Source of the DNA: Brugia malayi
Taxonomy: Eukaryota; Nematoda; Chromadorea; Rhabditida; Onchocercidae
Length of the DNA: 64,000 nt
Direction of reading: 5' to 3'
Assembly: GCF_000002995.4 (NCBI RefSeq)
Contig: NW_025062477.1
Coordinates: 9,396,649 to 9,460,648 of the forward strand
Both the position numbers and the translations under genes were made by a program. Below the pieces are notes generated by a model, which was not told the origin of the DNA, ran no database searches, and saw nothing but the letters and a program-made list of their open reading frames with translations. Positions 25,278 through 37,267 of this stretch are shown here, piece after piece. Positions within the stretch are counted from its first letter, which is position 1. The number at the start of each line of letters is the position of its first letter.

Positions 25278-25620
25278 CCATACGTCCCGTCTCACAACAT
25301 CTAAATCTTAAATACTTCAATATATCTTTTATGAAAAAAAAAAGACGCTGAAAATAAGCAACAGAGAAATTATAAGAATCATTAAAAGCAGAAATATGCA
25401 TCGAAACAAATTTGCACCAATATATACTTTGTTAAATCCATTAAGAAACCACAGTACTTAAAAGCGAATCAAAGACAGCTATGGCAAACCGAAGACAGTT
25501 ATGGAATATAAAAAGTAAGCCAAAGACTTGTTAATTACTTTTTATTAGACGCTGTACAACATTTAATAACACCAACAAAACATTATGTAACAAATTAGGA
25601 GATCTGTTAAATAACAAATT
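25278..25620. other. Short spacer between MED23 and SOCS
   Basis: This 343-bp spacer lies between two minus-strand genes. The minus strand is T-rich before the acceptor TTTAG at 25302, as expected for a trans-splice signal in an operon. There is no other feature. Confidence 0.45.
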
Positions 25621-28600
25621 TTAGAAAAGACTGGAAGGTCCAGGAGCAAGTTTATGGGGCAGATCAATGGCGGTATTCATTTGCGTGTGTGAAATATATT
25701 TTAATTTATTTCGCATAGATGGTGACAATCGCTGTATTGCTTGTTCTGCTTCATTCTTGACGAAATCACCAACGTACATATATTTCATATGGTATAAAAA
25801 ATCGCAGATTGAATCTTCATATTTTAGTAGGCCTACTCGTTCGTTTACTTTTACCGTCATCTTGTAAACATCTACAGCAAGCTAAAATCACTTTTTTTCC
25901 TCGAATTTTGTCTTCAATTAAATAATTTTTTAGAAACAGAAAAAAAAAACTATTAATACATGAACATAAGACATTTTCAGATTCATTAGTTATATTTTTT
26001 TTTAGCTGATTACTGTCAGTTTGTCTTAAAATTTTAGTTCAATTACGGAAACAATCTTTTGTCCTATAAAAAAGTTCCCATTAAGCATAACCTTTCCTTA
26101 TTAACCACAACAAATATGTAAACTCAAACAGTATTAAATAGAACAAGGACATACATCCTGTATTTGCTTGCTTCTCTCTTTGGCATCATAAAATCGCTGT
26201 AAAATGGGCACAACGAGACGAAGCACAAATATCAGTTGCGCTTCCGTGACTAATTTTGGTGCAAGCTGATCACGTACAAATTCAGGTAAAGCTGCTAGTG
26301 AACTCTGAAACATCAACTTATTGAAATTTAATTCATTAGCATAAGTGAAAGTAACAAGGAATTTCTAGGCTCAGCAATCATCAAATAAACAAAGAAAAAA
26401 GTGTTTTAACATAGATGTTTTTCACTTTCCCTTCCCAAAAATTTCTAAAAAAAATTTTTCATTTCTGTTTAAAACTGATTTTTTAAATTCACTTAAAACA
26501 ATTGGAAAAAGCGAATACGGACTGTATTGCAGTGTTGAAGATAGGCATGCCCGAGCGCAAGATTCGTCAATAATTGGTTCTCGGTTAGCAACAAGCATTC
26601 ACTTTCTAAACTGCCAAAGCAAACTGATGGATCACCTAAATCGAAATTTTATATTCAAACCTTTTTATTTAAAGGTAGAAGAAAAAAAAAAAAAATTATA
26701 CCATGCAGTGCTTCCGAATCGAGCACGGATACAATATGATCATAAAAAACTTGCTGGAAAGAAACTGGTAGAGCCGTTAAAATTAGAGCAACTGCATTAA
26801 TGGTGGCATATCTGAAAAAAAAAAAAAAAAGCTATAAAACCACAAATTCATTCCGAAACTCATCTTTTAGAGCATAACATATTAGCGACGTCAAAATAAT
26901 AATATCAAGAAATGTAATGTAATGTCATGAAGCTAATACCATTAATTCTATGCCAAATAAAGGAAGAGTGATAAATAATCGGAACACATAATTAAAAAAA
27001 CGAACGGTTGATGCAACGGCCGAATAAAGACCAAATCGATGAGTGCATGGGCCGTAATAACTGGTGCATGTGGAGATGCAAGCAGCTCGATGCACGCTCC
27101 GGTGAGGGCTTGTCCTGCAGGTGGCATCTCCGCGAATCTCCAATCCTGAATATTAACTGATAAAATGAATTGTTAATCGAACGATTTCAAATTATTTAAT
27201 AAAAAAACTATGAACCGAAACCACAATCAATCTGACCTTGTAAACGAAAGCTGGTGGCTGATGGGCATAGTTGGAAGCTTGCAAGATGCGATCCACCAAT
27301 GCTTGACAAAACTGAGACGGCAATGACAGTTGATGATTGTCAGAAATAAATGACGGTGTTAGAAGGGCATATTTACCATCTCTTAAAAACTTCTCGAAAT
27401 CAGACAAATTCTAATTTTTTTTAAAAATCTTCATTTAACTCGTTAGATCAAAGGTTTCAACCTTCAATTGGACCATTTTAGGATAAGTGTCGCTCAGTTA
27501 TGTTGAACACATAATGAAATTTAGATGGCATCACTTCAAAAGTTAACAGAAACTTAAGTGAGTCCCGTCACTAAAATTGAGCATGTACCTATCTTCCAAC
27601 TGTCCGCAAATTTCCAACACGAAATCTCTAGCACGAACTGTATGTGAGATAGTCTTATCCAAGCAATACAAAACACTGTACATGTAAGCTGCTGGCTGTG
27701 CTGTAACAAGAATTACTTTATCAATGTGTATTTTCTATTCAATCCACATCCTCTTCTGAAACTCACCTATACAAATTACCGTTAAATATTTTGCGTATTC
27801 ATGGGAAACACATTTCGAATAAAGTTAACTGCATAGATAAACCTGAAAGCCATAGATAAACCTTTCTTATTTAACTATAATAAGCTCAGAAAGATGAAGG
27901 AAACCATCTCTCTCCCATAGGGCTTGAATGTGAAAAATTACGATGATATCGGTAACACGGTTTGAAGCACATCAGCAGTGTCGTAAATAATTGATCAGCA
28001 ACTACAGTTTCTATCGCTCGGAGTAAAATAATGTCCACAATCTAGGAACAAATCAACATACTTCAAATGGGAGAAAATATGGATTGCAGAAGTTAATAAC
28101 AAACAAAAAGACAAAAAAAAAATCCCAAAATTTCGCTTCTCACAATTTACAGGATATTAAAAGTCGAAAACGAAAGCAAGACAAAAAAACGAAAAGAAAG
28201 AAAAATAAAAAAATGATAAGACATCAGACCAATTTGTTCCACGAACAATTGGAATTATACATGAAGAGCAAAAAATTAGGTTGCTACAATCTTAAACTAC
28301 TTTTTATATTGTTATAAGCGTTTGCAAAAAACACCTAAATTTTAACATCATAGCCAAATTTTCTTCTATAATACCGAAATTTTTGGGGAGGGGTAAAACA
28401 TATCTGATTATTACGTACCGGGAGTATGCGTTCCATAATATTACCGTAGTAAATTGGCATATGTAGTTCGGGGTTGACAGTTGACTGCTCGATTGGTCGC
28501 ATACCCAGTTCAATTTGCATTTCCCTCCTCATTTTTGCTTCCATTTCTCTGTATGACAATTCCGGAAATTGCTTAAAAAAAAACCATTCAGTAAAAACAT

Positions 28601-31600
28601 AAATATGAAGTTTGTAATGAAACTTCACTCACCGAATAATATTCTGACATTTTATTAAAAAATGCAGCACCACTGTTGCCAATTTTGTTTGATGGTATTA
28701 TGTGCACCAACGCCGTAATTCGATTATGAAGATCGGGATACGAGCCGACCTAAAACAATAAGAATTTGTGCTTCAAACTCCACAAAAAGAATACTTCCTA
28801 TTAGAAGTTGTAAGTTTATTTGTACTGAGTGTAAAAATTCAAAGTTGAAAATTTTGCAAACATTGCAACTGACACCTAGTATAATAATATCCTATTATCT
28901 TGCTTTAATTTGCTCTCCTAATTTCTAGCTCTGTTCCTCTATTACAACCTAATTTTTTCCTTTTCGCCTCAAACTACCTTTTTAATAAGCTCTACGAAGG
29001 GAAGCCAACTAGTAACAAAGAGGAAAATAAGCATACCAAAGAATGGATTATGAGCATAGCAATTTCGGTGGCTCCATCATCGGTCGGGTGAAGAACAAGA
29101 GAAATAAGCAGCCGATCGAGCGGAATTAGGTGTAAATTAAATGCCATGTCATTTAAGATTCCAATCATCTGAATATTAAAAACATAAATTCAGTGAAACT
29201 GCAAAACAATTTTTAAAAAATCTAAATAGTGAATTCGCATGATACTATATACTTTTAGAAAAAATACCACAGTGCCGTGAGACGCTAACAAAGACTGGTT
29301 TGAGCATAAAATTAAGAAACCTGTGTTTAAATGCAAAAGAAACAAGCAAGTAAAACAGATTCCTAAACTTCCCACTTAAACAAGGTTATTAAGAAGCAAC
29401 TTACGGCTGTAAACTGCTGATCATCTGAAGGAAGGTTCTTTTTGAAAATAAATATGAAATAATCTGTGAATTTATTTATCGTTGCTGTGAGTTCTTTATT
29501 GTTCATTGAACTTAGCACACTACAGAAAAAAAGATGTAAATGCGAGCAAATTTATGGAACACAGCGGAAAGAAAAGATTAAATTAAATAGCTCCTTCAAA
29601 CCGGAAAACTTTCCAAAATCAACGTTTTCATGAGAACAAAGACTCTGGTTAACAAACAATTCAATAACGGGACTAAACTGGTATGAAAAAAAAGAATGAT
29701 AAGTTGAAAGTTTAAAAACGACTACAGTTGAAGCTTAATAGCATATACCTTTAGTAATTAACTTACGAATAAATTACTGGATGTATCTTCTTTGTTTCAA
29801 ATAACATGTTGTATACAACACAGAAAATTGTTTGTCTCCGCTCACCCGAAAAAAACTTCAGAAGCTGCTCCTCGGCAGCTAAGCCTTGCGCATAAATAAT
29901 TTCTGAAAATGTACAATTCCCAAAAAAAGAGATTAGTTAAAAAACAATTTTATTACATCTCCTCGCTAATTTTCTGTAATGATTGACAATCCCACATATG
30001 TCAATTGGTACTTTCTTGCTCAATGTCTTAATTATTGTAGTAAAAGAACTAGGAAAAATTTTTTCCTGGGTAATTTCTTTTTCACTTCAACTTACGAAAT
30101 GTGCAGCAGTGCTTCACATATCAAACAGATACGTAGTAGAAAAGACTAACATTCTATATAGTAGTATTAACACAAGTTATAAAGTAAAAATTCTTCCAAG
30201 CGATAAACTTCAAGCGAGAAGTGAGAATATTCATATGTGCTATCGGTTGTGGTCTTTAAACAGTTATGTTAAATATATTATCATAGCAGGAAAATGTCCC
30301 GAAAGTATTCCCCAGAGTTAAACAGCAGTAGAACGACAAGTAGTGACGAATAACTGGGAAATGTTCGTCAAAATATTACAATTTAACCTTGTACTTGATG
30401 TACTTCTTGAATAACACGATGCATCAGCTCATCATATATAACTGTATCTGCAGCACCGTCATCCACATTGCAACCAATGAGTTGAGAGCTGTATGTCCGA
30501 TTAATCGATAATGGCCAGCAGAAATTGACATTGCAGCGTTGCATCATTTCTGCGGTCATTTCCATTCCTATAATTGAATATATCTAATGGAAGTTTGATA
30601 ATATTTAGAAAAGTGAGAAACATTGTTAAGGTCTCTTAATTAAGAAAAAATTAATTAGTGAAGATGGGCAGAGTGATTAAAAGATAACAAATTATAGCAA
30701 AACAGAAATAATTTCCGCCTGTTCTTAAAACTTTATTTTTGAGAGTACTTTTAATGATGAAATAGCGCTAAGCAAAATAAAAATATTATAAATGCCTGTC
30801 ATTTTGAGCGATCTGAACATGGAAAGAAGCAAGCATCGTAATAATTCGAGAGATATATGTGAATTAGTATATTGCTGTTCAACTGAAACATTCCCATGCT
30901 GTGGATCACAAAATGCTGGATTAGCAGTGTTAAATATGACAGCCAGCTTGCCTTGTTTGCCTAAATTTACTATTTTCAAAGTCTAATTAAAACATTTAGA
31001 GCAAAAAATAAGGCCATATTTGAGAACAAGATTTATTAGTTAGAAGATTGGAAAAACTTTTAAGCTGAAAAATGCGCATTATTCCGTTAAAATAGTTGCA
31101 AAAAAATCTGATCAAATACAAAATTCCTCAATAGTGTTGCTTCAGCAATCACAATAAAATAGTAAAGAAACATACCAAGGAAAGCATTGCTCAGATAGAA
31201 CATTTCTTGCGGAGAATTCCACATCCAATACCGCATCATAACCTGTTCCAGGGCCGAACACAATACAATATTCATTTGCACTTGACTATTTCCAAGTGCT
31301 GTGTAACACCAGAGCATCAAATTAATCTTAAAAAAATAATTTGCAAGATGAAATTAATCCAATGTTTGCAAGTTTTTTTATGGCGCGCAGTAGGGTAATA
31401 TCAAACATTCAAATTCAAAGCCAACAAAACACATAAGATAAAAAAATAAACCTTTGATCCTACTGGAAAAGGATAACTGATGAATCGATATGAGAGGATA
31501 TCACAAAGAACAAAAAGTAAATCACGGGAGCGATCTTGTTGTGCCGGTCCCAAATTGGTGCTTTTGTTTACTGAAGCTAGTGTGGATGACAGTAACGCCA

Positions 31601-34600
31601 GTACTTGCTTCACGCCGTATTCAAACTCCGTAGTTACTGCCAAACGTACAAGTGTATCTGAACATGAAATTGTAAAACGCAGAATGAATACATCATATAA
31701 AATGTAACTAGAAAAGAATGAAAATAACAAATGAATCAAGTTGTAATGAACCGATTGTTGCAGGACTAGGCACTTTTTGTGCTTGCTGAATTGAAAGCAT
31801 AGCTGTAAGTTTCAATAAACAAAGTTGAAATAAATGATTCCGTGCATGGAACGTTAACGAATCGATCAACGAGAGTGGTAAAGGTGTCTTCTTCGAATAC
31901 GAGATGATCCCATACGGAAGATGCCAAACTGTATTCATTTCTTCTGGAGATCCATCCAGAAAGACATCCACTGCTGTTAGGACTAGTTTTTGGAAATTTG
32001 GCATGTCGCTACTGTCTAAAAAACTGACAAGAAATTTAATGGCTTTTTCATCTAAATACAAGCGTCAAAAAAAAAAAAAAAAAAAAACCATACATACTAG
32101 ATACTATCTTATTCCATACTATTTAATATAAGAGTCTTGCAAATTAAATATGTCTTTTCTGTGACAGTATAAAATCATTAGATAATATTTCTTTAATCCG
32201 AATACCATCCTAAACTGCCGAAATGTATGGCAACCTTATCACATAGATTAACAAAGAATGTGTGCTATATTATCTGTTATCAATACTATAGAAATAGAGC
32301 TGATATGGTTCTGTGACATAATAATAGAATGATGTTTGTTAAAATAAATATTAAAAATACTAAGGAAGCATAAAACTCAATAACTGCTCAACAATTGTTG
32401 TTATAATAACAAATATAAAGTAATATTGAAAAGTAAACAGAATTTAATTTAATACTCACAAGCATTGGCAACAGCAGCTAGAACTGCATTATGATCAGCG
32501 ACATTCTGGATATTCGGGTCTGAATCTGCAGTCCTTTCTTGTAAAAACTGTATTTGTCGCCATAGAGATTCGGAGGGTTTAGGAAGTATCTCCGTATGAG
32601 AGTTGCCTAGTTTCTTATAAAAATGTATCCAGATCGCAGCCGGAACTAGGAACCGGACAAACAGCAATGGATCTGTATCTGCACCAGACCATGTCTGCTC
32701 ATCGCTAAATAAATAAAATTAAATGGGCATAACTTTCATAACTGTATGCTTATGCTACCAATAAAAACTGTATCTAAACAAAAGTCCTTGAAATAAATTA
32801 GGTGAAATATTATACAGGAAACCTGTAAAGTAAATTGTAAATTTCGGCAACGCGAACCATTTCCTCATTTGATACTCTATCGATATAAACTGCAACGTAT
32901 TGTAAGATAACCCACATAAGTTCATCTCTTCCTTTTCGATATACTGTTTCGGAAAGCTGTATAAAATAAATAAATAATATTACACTGGGGAATAAAACGA
33001 ATAACATACAGCTCCTCTTCTCTTATTTAAAAGCATAGAAACCTGTGTTATTTAAAAATTTCGAGCGAAAAAGCTATGGTTCTAAGAAATTTTCTAATCG
33101 GTAAAAAAGCTTTGCAGTGTATCAAAATGAATTTACAGTGAGATATGAAAAGGGTGAAGTCTGACCATTTTAAGAGACAGTCGAGAATTAGATCGCATTT
33201 AAAGTATACCGCGACCTGAATCAGGTTTTTTGAGCACATATTATATGTAAATTCTATCCTTACTGATTCGTATAGTATTTTGAGAAGGCGAGCAAAAGAA
33301 GCGTTTCCATGAAGTAAAGAGAATGTAACTGTTTGTGTAATGTTCATCCACTGATACTGGTTTGCAGGGTCGTCAAGGCGCGTGTCGGTCTTTTCCATTT
33401 CACTCATAGCCTCGAGAATGATCATGTGCAGCAACTCATCACACTGTAGCCGCTGTGGGGTTAAGCTCGTGTTTTGTCGCATCACATACTATAATATATT
33501 AACATCTAATTCTAGATAAAATAATTTTACAAGTCTATTTCTAAATTCAGTTATTAAGTAAACAAATTTTATCAACAGTCATTGAAAAAAAAAAGATGTT
33601 TTCCCCAAACTCTTCAAATATGTTTTGTGTGTTAACTTCAAAAGTCAAATAAAACTATTAACTTACGGAAATTGTATCTTTTCCGCGAGGCTGTCGAAGA
33701 AGTGTATAAAGTAAAAAAGACTGCGGAGCGAAAAGTTCGGATTTGTATGGAAGATGAGCTCGCTGATGCAACCGAGTAGTTGTGACCTCAAGTTTCCAAG
33801 ACGGCGTACTCACTGGGAAAGAAATGTGAGCAGCTATAGGATAAAGCCATGATCGACCGATTATTGTTACCATTTCGGTAAGTGGACGGAAGGAAATAAA
33901 CATATCATTAAATTTTTTTGCCACCCTCTGTAAATGAATATTATTTTGTTTTTAACTGCTACTTTCGCTAATATATAAGTGAGGTCATTTTTTAGAATCG
34001 ACTTTGTACATCATGATTCCTCTTCATTTAAATTTGAAAGCAGGAAAATAATACTTGAAACTATCGTAGAATGATAAAACTGAACGAACTGGAAGAAGAA
34101 AGGCACGTGAATTATTGGAAACACGATGTAACTCAGTAATCGTGAAAATGCATGGAAGAAGGTTTAGCTGCCGATCGATCAAAGTTAGTAACATCTGAAA
34201 AGTTATTTTAGTGTATCACACATTCGAGAGAACGCTGAAATAATTATGTCACATAAAATATATGAATTTAGCCGGATGGTATCATTTAACTTGAAAAGCT
34301 GTTATGAGGAAACATTCCGAAGAAGTGAGAAAACCGAACGTTTTCTACAGGTAAGAGCATATGGCGGTGATGGTGTGTGATCGTGGATGGCACTTCCTGC
34401 ATGCGTTCAACCACAAGTAACTTCAGTATATTCCGAAGTCCTTTGTAATCGATTAGGTGTAAGTTTTTCTGCATATACTCAAATTTGCGAGAATCCATTG
34501 GCGTCGTAAGGGAGAAATTGGTGCAAAGAATGAGAAGTTCACAACAATCACTGGAAAAATACGTTAAGATAAAGACATTTTTGAAAACATATTAATATAT

Positions 34601-35369
34601 AGAAACAACAATGGTTGCGATCTCATCTCACTCAAAGTATAACTATTTTTTCACTCTTTATTTAATAAGAAAGTTTTATAGGATTTATTAAAAACTGTAT
34701 AAAACTTGGAATTGATTCTTATTAAAATAAAGGAAATTTGAACAGACTAAATGAGACTTTACGCTAATGTTTGTTTAAAAACATTTCAATAACGAAAGAG
34801 GAAGGGAACTGACGAAAGAGGAAGGACGCCTTCATTGCAGGCAATCATAAATATCGAAGATAAAATCCTTTCATAATGGATGTATCGAGGATCGTCTTTA
34901 TTTGAAAGCAGAGAAAGGGATGCTTTACAACACTGTGTCTTCTCCTCCTACAATTCGTACGCAGTTTATTTCGTGTATTACATCCACTACATCTCATGAA
35001 AAACATGTCTATTTATTTCAGGACGTTTAAATGGATCTACAAATTAATCGATACCTCAGTCATTGTGCGCAACATCTTGACAGCCTCACTGCATGCCAGG
35101 ACATCAACGTCAACGTCCTTACTTAAATCCCAGAACATTTCACGCATTTGTACTCCTTCCTGTATGCAGTTGACGCAATAATATAAAAACAACGATTAGT
35201 TAGTTACTACTATCGTGTTACATAAAGCAAAAGTAATTTGAATAAGGAAGTAGATTGAAGCACATACAACTTGGTTTAACACAATCCACTGCAATTTCTC
35301 TGCATCATTACCGACTGCTGCTGTAAGTGAAGTAGCTGATGTTGCTATTGCCTCCGTAGTAGTACCCAT
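25621..35369 (-). CDS. sur-2: Mediator complex subunit 23 (SUR-2)
   Basis: I can trace 28 exons with exact phase, giving about 1,453 residues: 35369-35268, 35159-35055, 34932-34814, 34550-34349, 34194-34055, 33925-33667, 33488-33264, 32956-32823, 32704-32460, 32051-31752, 31657-31452, 31326-31176, 30969-30796, 30567-30388, 29902-29767, 29519-29405, 29168-29037, 28749-28633, 28571-28419, 28041-27942, 27700-27589, 27492-27474, 27410-27237, 27145-27018, 26811-26702, 26635-26523, 26304-26155, 25881-25621. Landmarks shared with human MED23 include HLIDYKGLRNILKLLV, PSWKLEVTT...LFAPQSFLLY, KGRDELMWVILQY, DWRFAEMP, INAVALILTALP and ICDFLYHMKYMYVGD. MED23 is a Mediator tail subunit that links activators such as Elk-1 to RNA polymerase II. 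C. elegans SUR-2 works in Ras/vulval signalling. The true start may lie upstream, as the frame stays open to 35405. Confidence 0.96.
27474..27492 (-). other. sur-2: 19-nt microexon of MED23
   Basis: It is flanked by an acceptor ending CTGAG and a donor GTCCAA. With the two bases of the previous exon it encodes SDTYPKM, which matches SDTYLKC at the same place in human MED23. Without it the flanking exons are out of phase. The call rests on phase plus homology. Confidence 0.75.
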
Positions 35370-36293
35370 ATCGCTATGAAAGCTGTTCGTATGCGAGTAA
35401 TTCACCGCAAAGTTATTGTTCTAAATCGACCAAAATCTGCAATTAAACAATTAATGATAGGTTACACATGAACCGACCCAGCATACTCATGTCATTATGT
35501 ATTGAAAGTTTCAAATTTCTTAAATATGAATACCTCACGTTTCCTTCCTTCTCTGCTCACCTCAGTGTCAATAGATCTACCAGTGTAAGAACACAACAGT
35601 TTAGATATTTAATGTCGCAAAAAATGACTTCATTTAATTTGGATACTGTCGAAGATGTGAAGTTGGTAAATGCCCATCATCAATATGAGATTAAATGCAT
35701 TGATAATTAATGGTTCTTTCAATGATTATCTGGAAAGGACTTAGGTACCACCCTTACCTTCTCACATTACTATCTGAACATTCGCATGTCCGCATCACCC
35801 TGTGACTACTGTTTCTAGTCATTTCATTCAGAACGGGACACCCGTTGCATTGGATTATTTGGACAATTTTGCTGAAGTGGTCTGTGACATGTTCATCTAG
35901 GATGCGTGAGAGGTGTGAGGGTTGGGCTGTTGTACGTGACGTGTTGTTTTGATCTTATCATTTGGACAGTCTTTCCAGTACATTCTGCGGAGAGGCAGTA
36001 GTTCGAATTTTAATATGACATTTATATACACATACAACATTAGTTAGCACAACGTGAAAGGTTAAGAAGGGGAAGGGAGCGACTACTTCGTGTATTATAT
36101 GGCTTAATGGCTTACAATGCAGTATCCATCTGGGTCATAAGTCAAGATTTCACAAATTTAAAACAAATCAACCTGCGCGGAGGCTTGGCTTTTCCGCATG
36201 CAAAGTGATGAATAAATTCTTGTAAAGGATTCCTATGCAACGCGATCATGAGACAAAGCTAAAATAGAAGTAGAGAACGATTGTCACAATTAA
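35370..36293. other. Intergenic spacer, H2A variant to MED23
   Basis: This 924-bp spacer lies between two minus-strand genes. It contains no convincing coding frame. It may carry the MED23 promoter, or only a processing region if the genes are co-transcribed. Confidence 0.45.
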
Positions 36294-37267
36294 TTATGTG
36301 GTTCCTGGCTCGCACAAACTGGTGCTAATTCGCCGTACTGGTCGCAGTGGTACTGAGTTTGCCCCTTTTGCGAACAAAGCCTGGAATGCAACGTGTATTG
36401 AAGTGGACTGTATAACTCACAGTATGTAACTGTGATTAAAATCATCTTTTGTGCTTCTAGATGTTCCGGAAAAAAAGAAAAAACCAACAAACGAAAGGCT
36501 GCGGAACATACCGGATGTACGAATGGCAGGACGCCACCACCCGGACAGGTAACTCGAGAGCAGAACTGATTCAATTCCTCGTCATTCTTCATAGCAAGTA
36601 CAATGTGACGGGGGATAAGTCGCTGACGTTTATTGTCTCGGCAAGCATTCCCGGATAACTCCAACATCTGCAACACAACAGCTGAATATTGTATAACTGG
36701 CAGTGAGTTTAGAGGGTGCGAAAAGCATTGCATACTGAAATACCTCCCAACAATTAACAGAACGTGTAAATAGAAATCCTTACCTCTGCAGAAAGATATT
36801 CGATGACAGCACTCAAATAAACAGCTGCGGACTGAGAGATCCGTCTCGCATAGCGACCTTTCCTAAGCAATCGATGAAACTTGGTTACAGGAAACAGTAG
36901 TCCAGCACGAGCTGACTTGCTTATTTTCTTGGCTTTTCCACCGCCTCGCTTCCCAGCTGGTGGCCGACCTCCTTTATTCTGTAATTCTATGTTTTTTTCT
37001 TTTTTATCTTCGGTAATTTAGTCTAATTTTCAACGTAATTTGCAATATTAATGATGTGATATTTCCATTATCTAATATGACAATTAGACGTAATTTAGTG
37101 AAATGTAATTTTAATGATATGTGAACATTTCTTTACCAGTATACATTTTGGACAAAGTATACATTTTGAAAGTTTTTCATAAGCCTTTCTACCTTTCTCG
37201 TATTTGGTGAAGACGGCACACTCGATTTATCTTCTTTTTTTGCAAGCAAACTGTCCAGTACCGCCAT
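36294..37267 (-). CDS. Divergent histone H2A variant with extended N-terminal tail
   Basis: Four exons (37267-37193, 36978-36784, 36667-36512, 36380-36294) give 170 residues in phase. The histone fold is clear: [20 protein letters not shown], then [40 protein letters not shown] and NDEELNQF. Acidic-patch residues (E in IEYL, AE and LEL, plus NDEE) are kept. The tail before the fold is about 46 residues, versus about 17 in canonical H2A. It starts [14 protein letters not shown] and includes an AT-hook-like [13 protein letters not shown]. The L1 loop resembles canonical H2A, while [16 protein letters not shown] recalls the H2A.Z docking segment. The C-tail ([10 protein letters not shown]) lacks an H2A.X SQ motif. 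Introns and the lack of a histone stem-loop argue for a replication-independent variant. An acceptor AG at 37281-37280 lies 12 nt before the ATG. The variant class is unknown to me. Confidence 0.9.
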
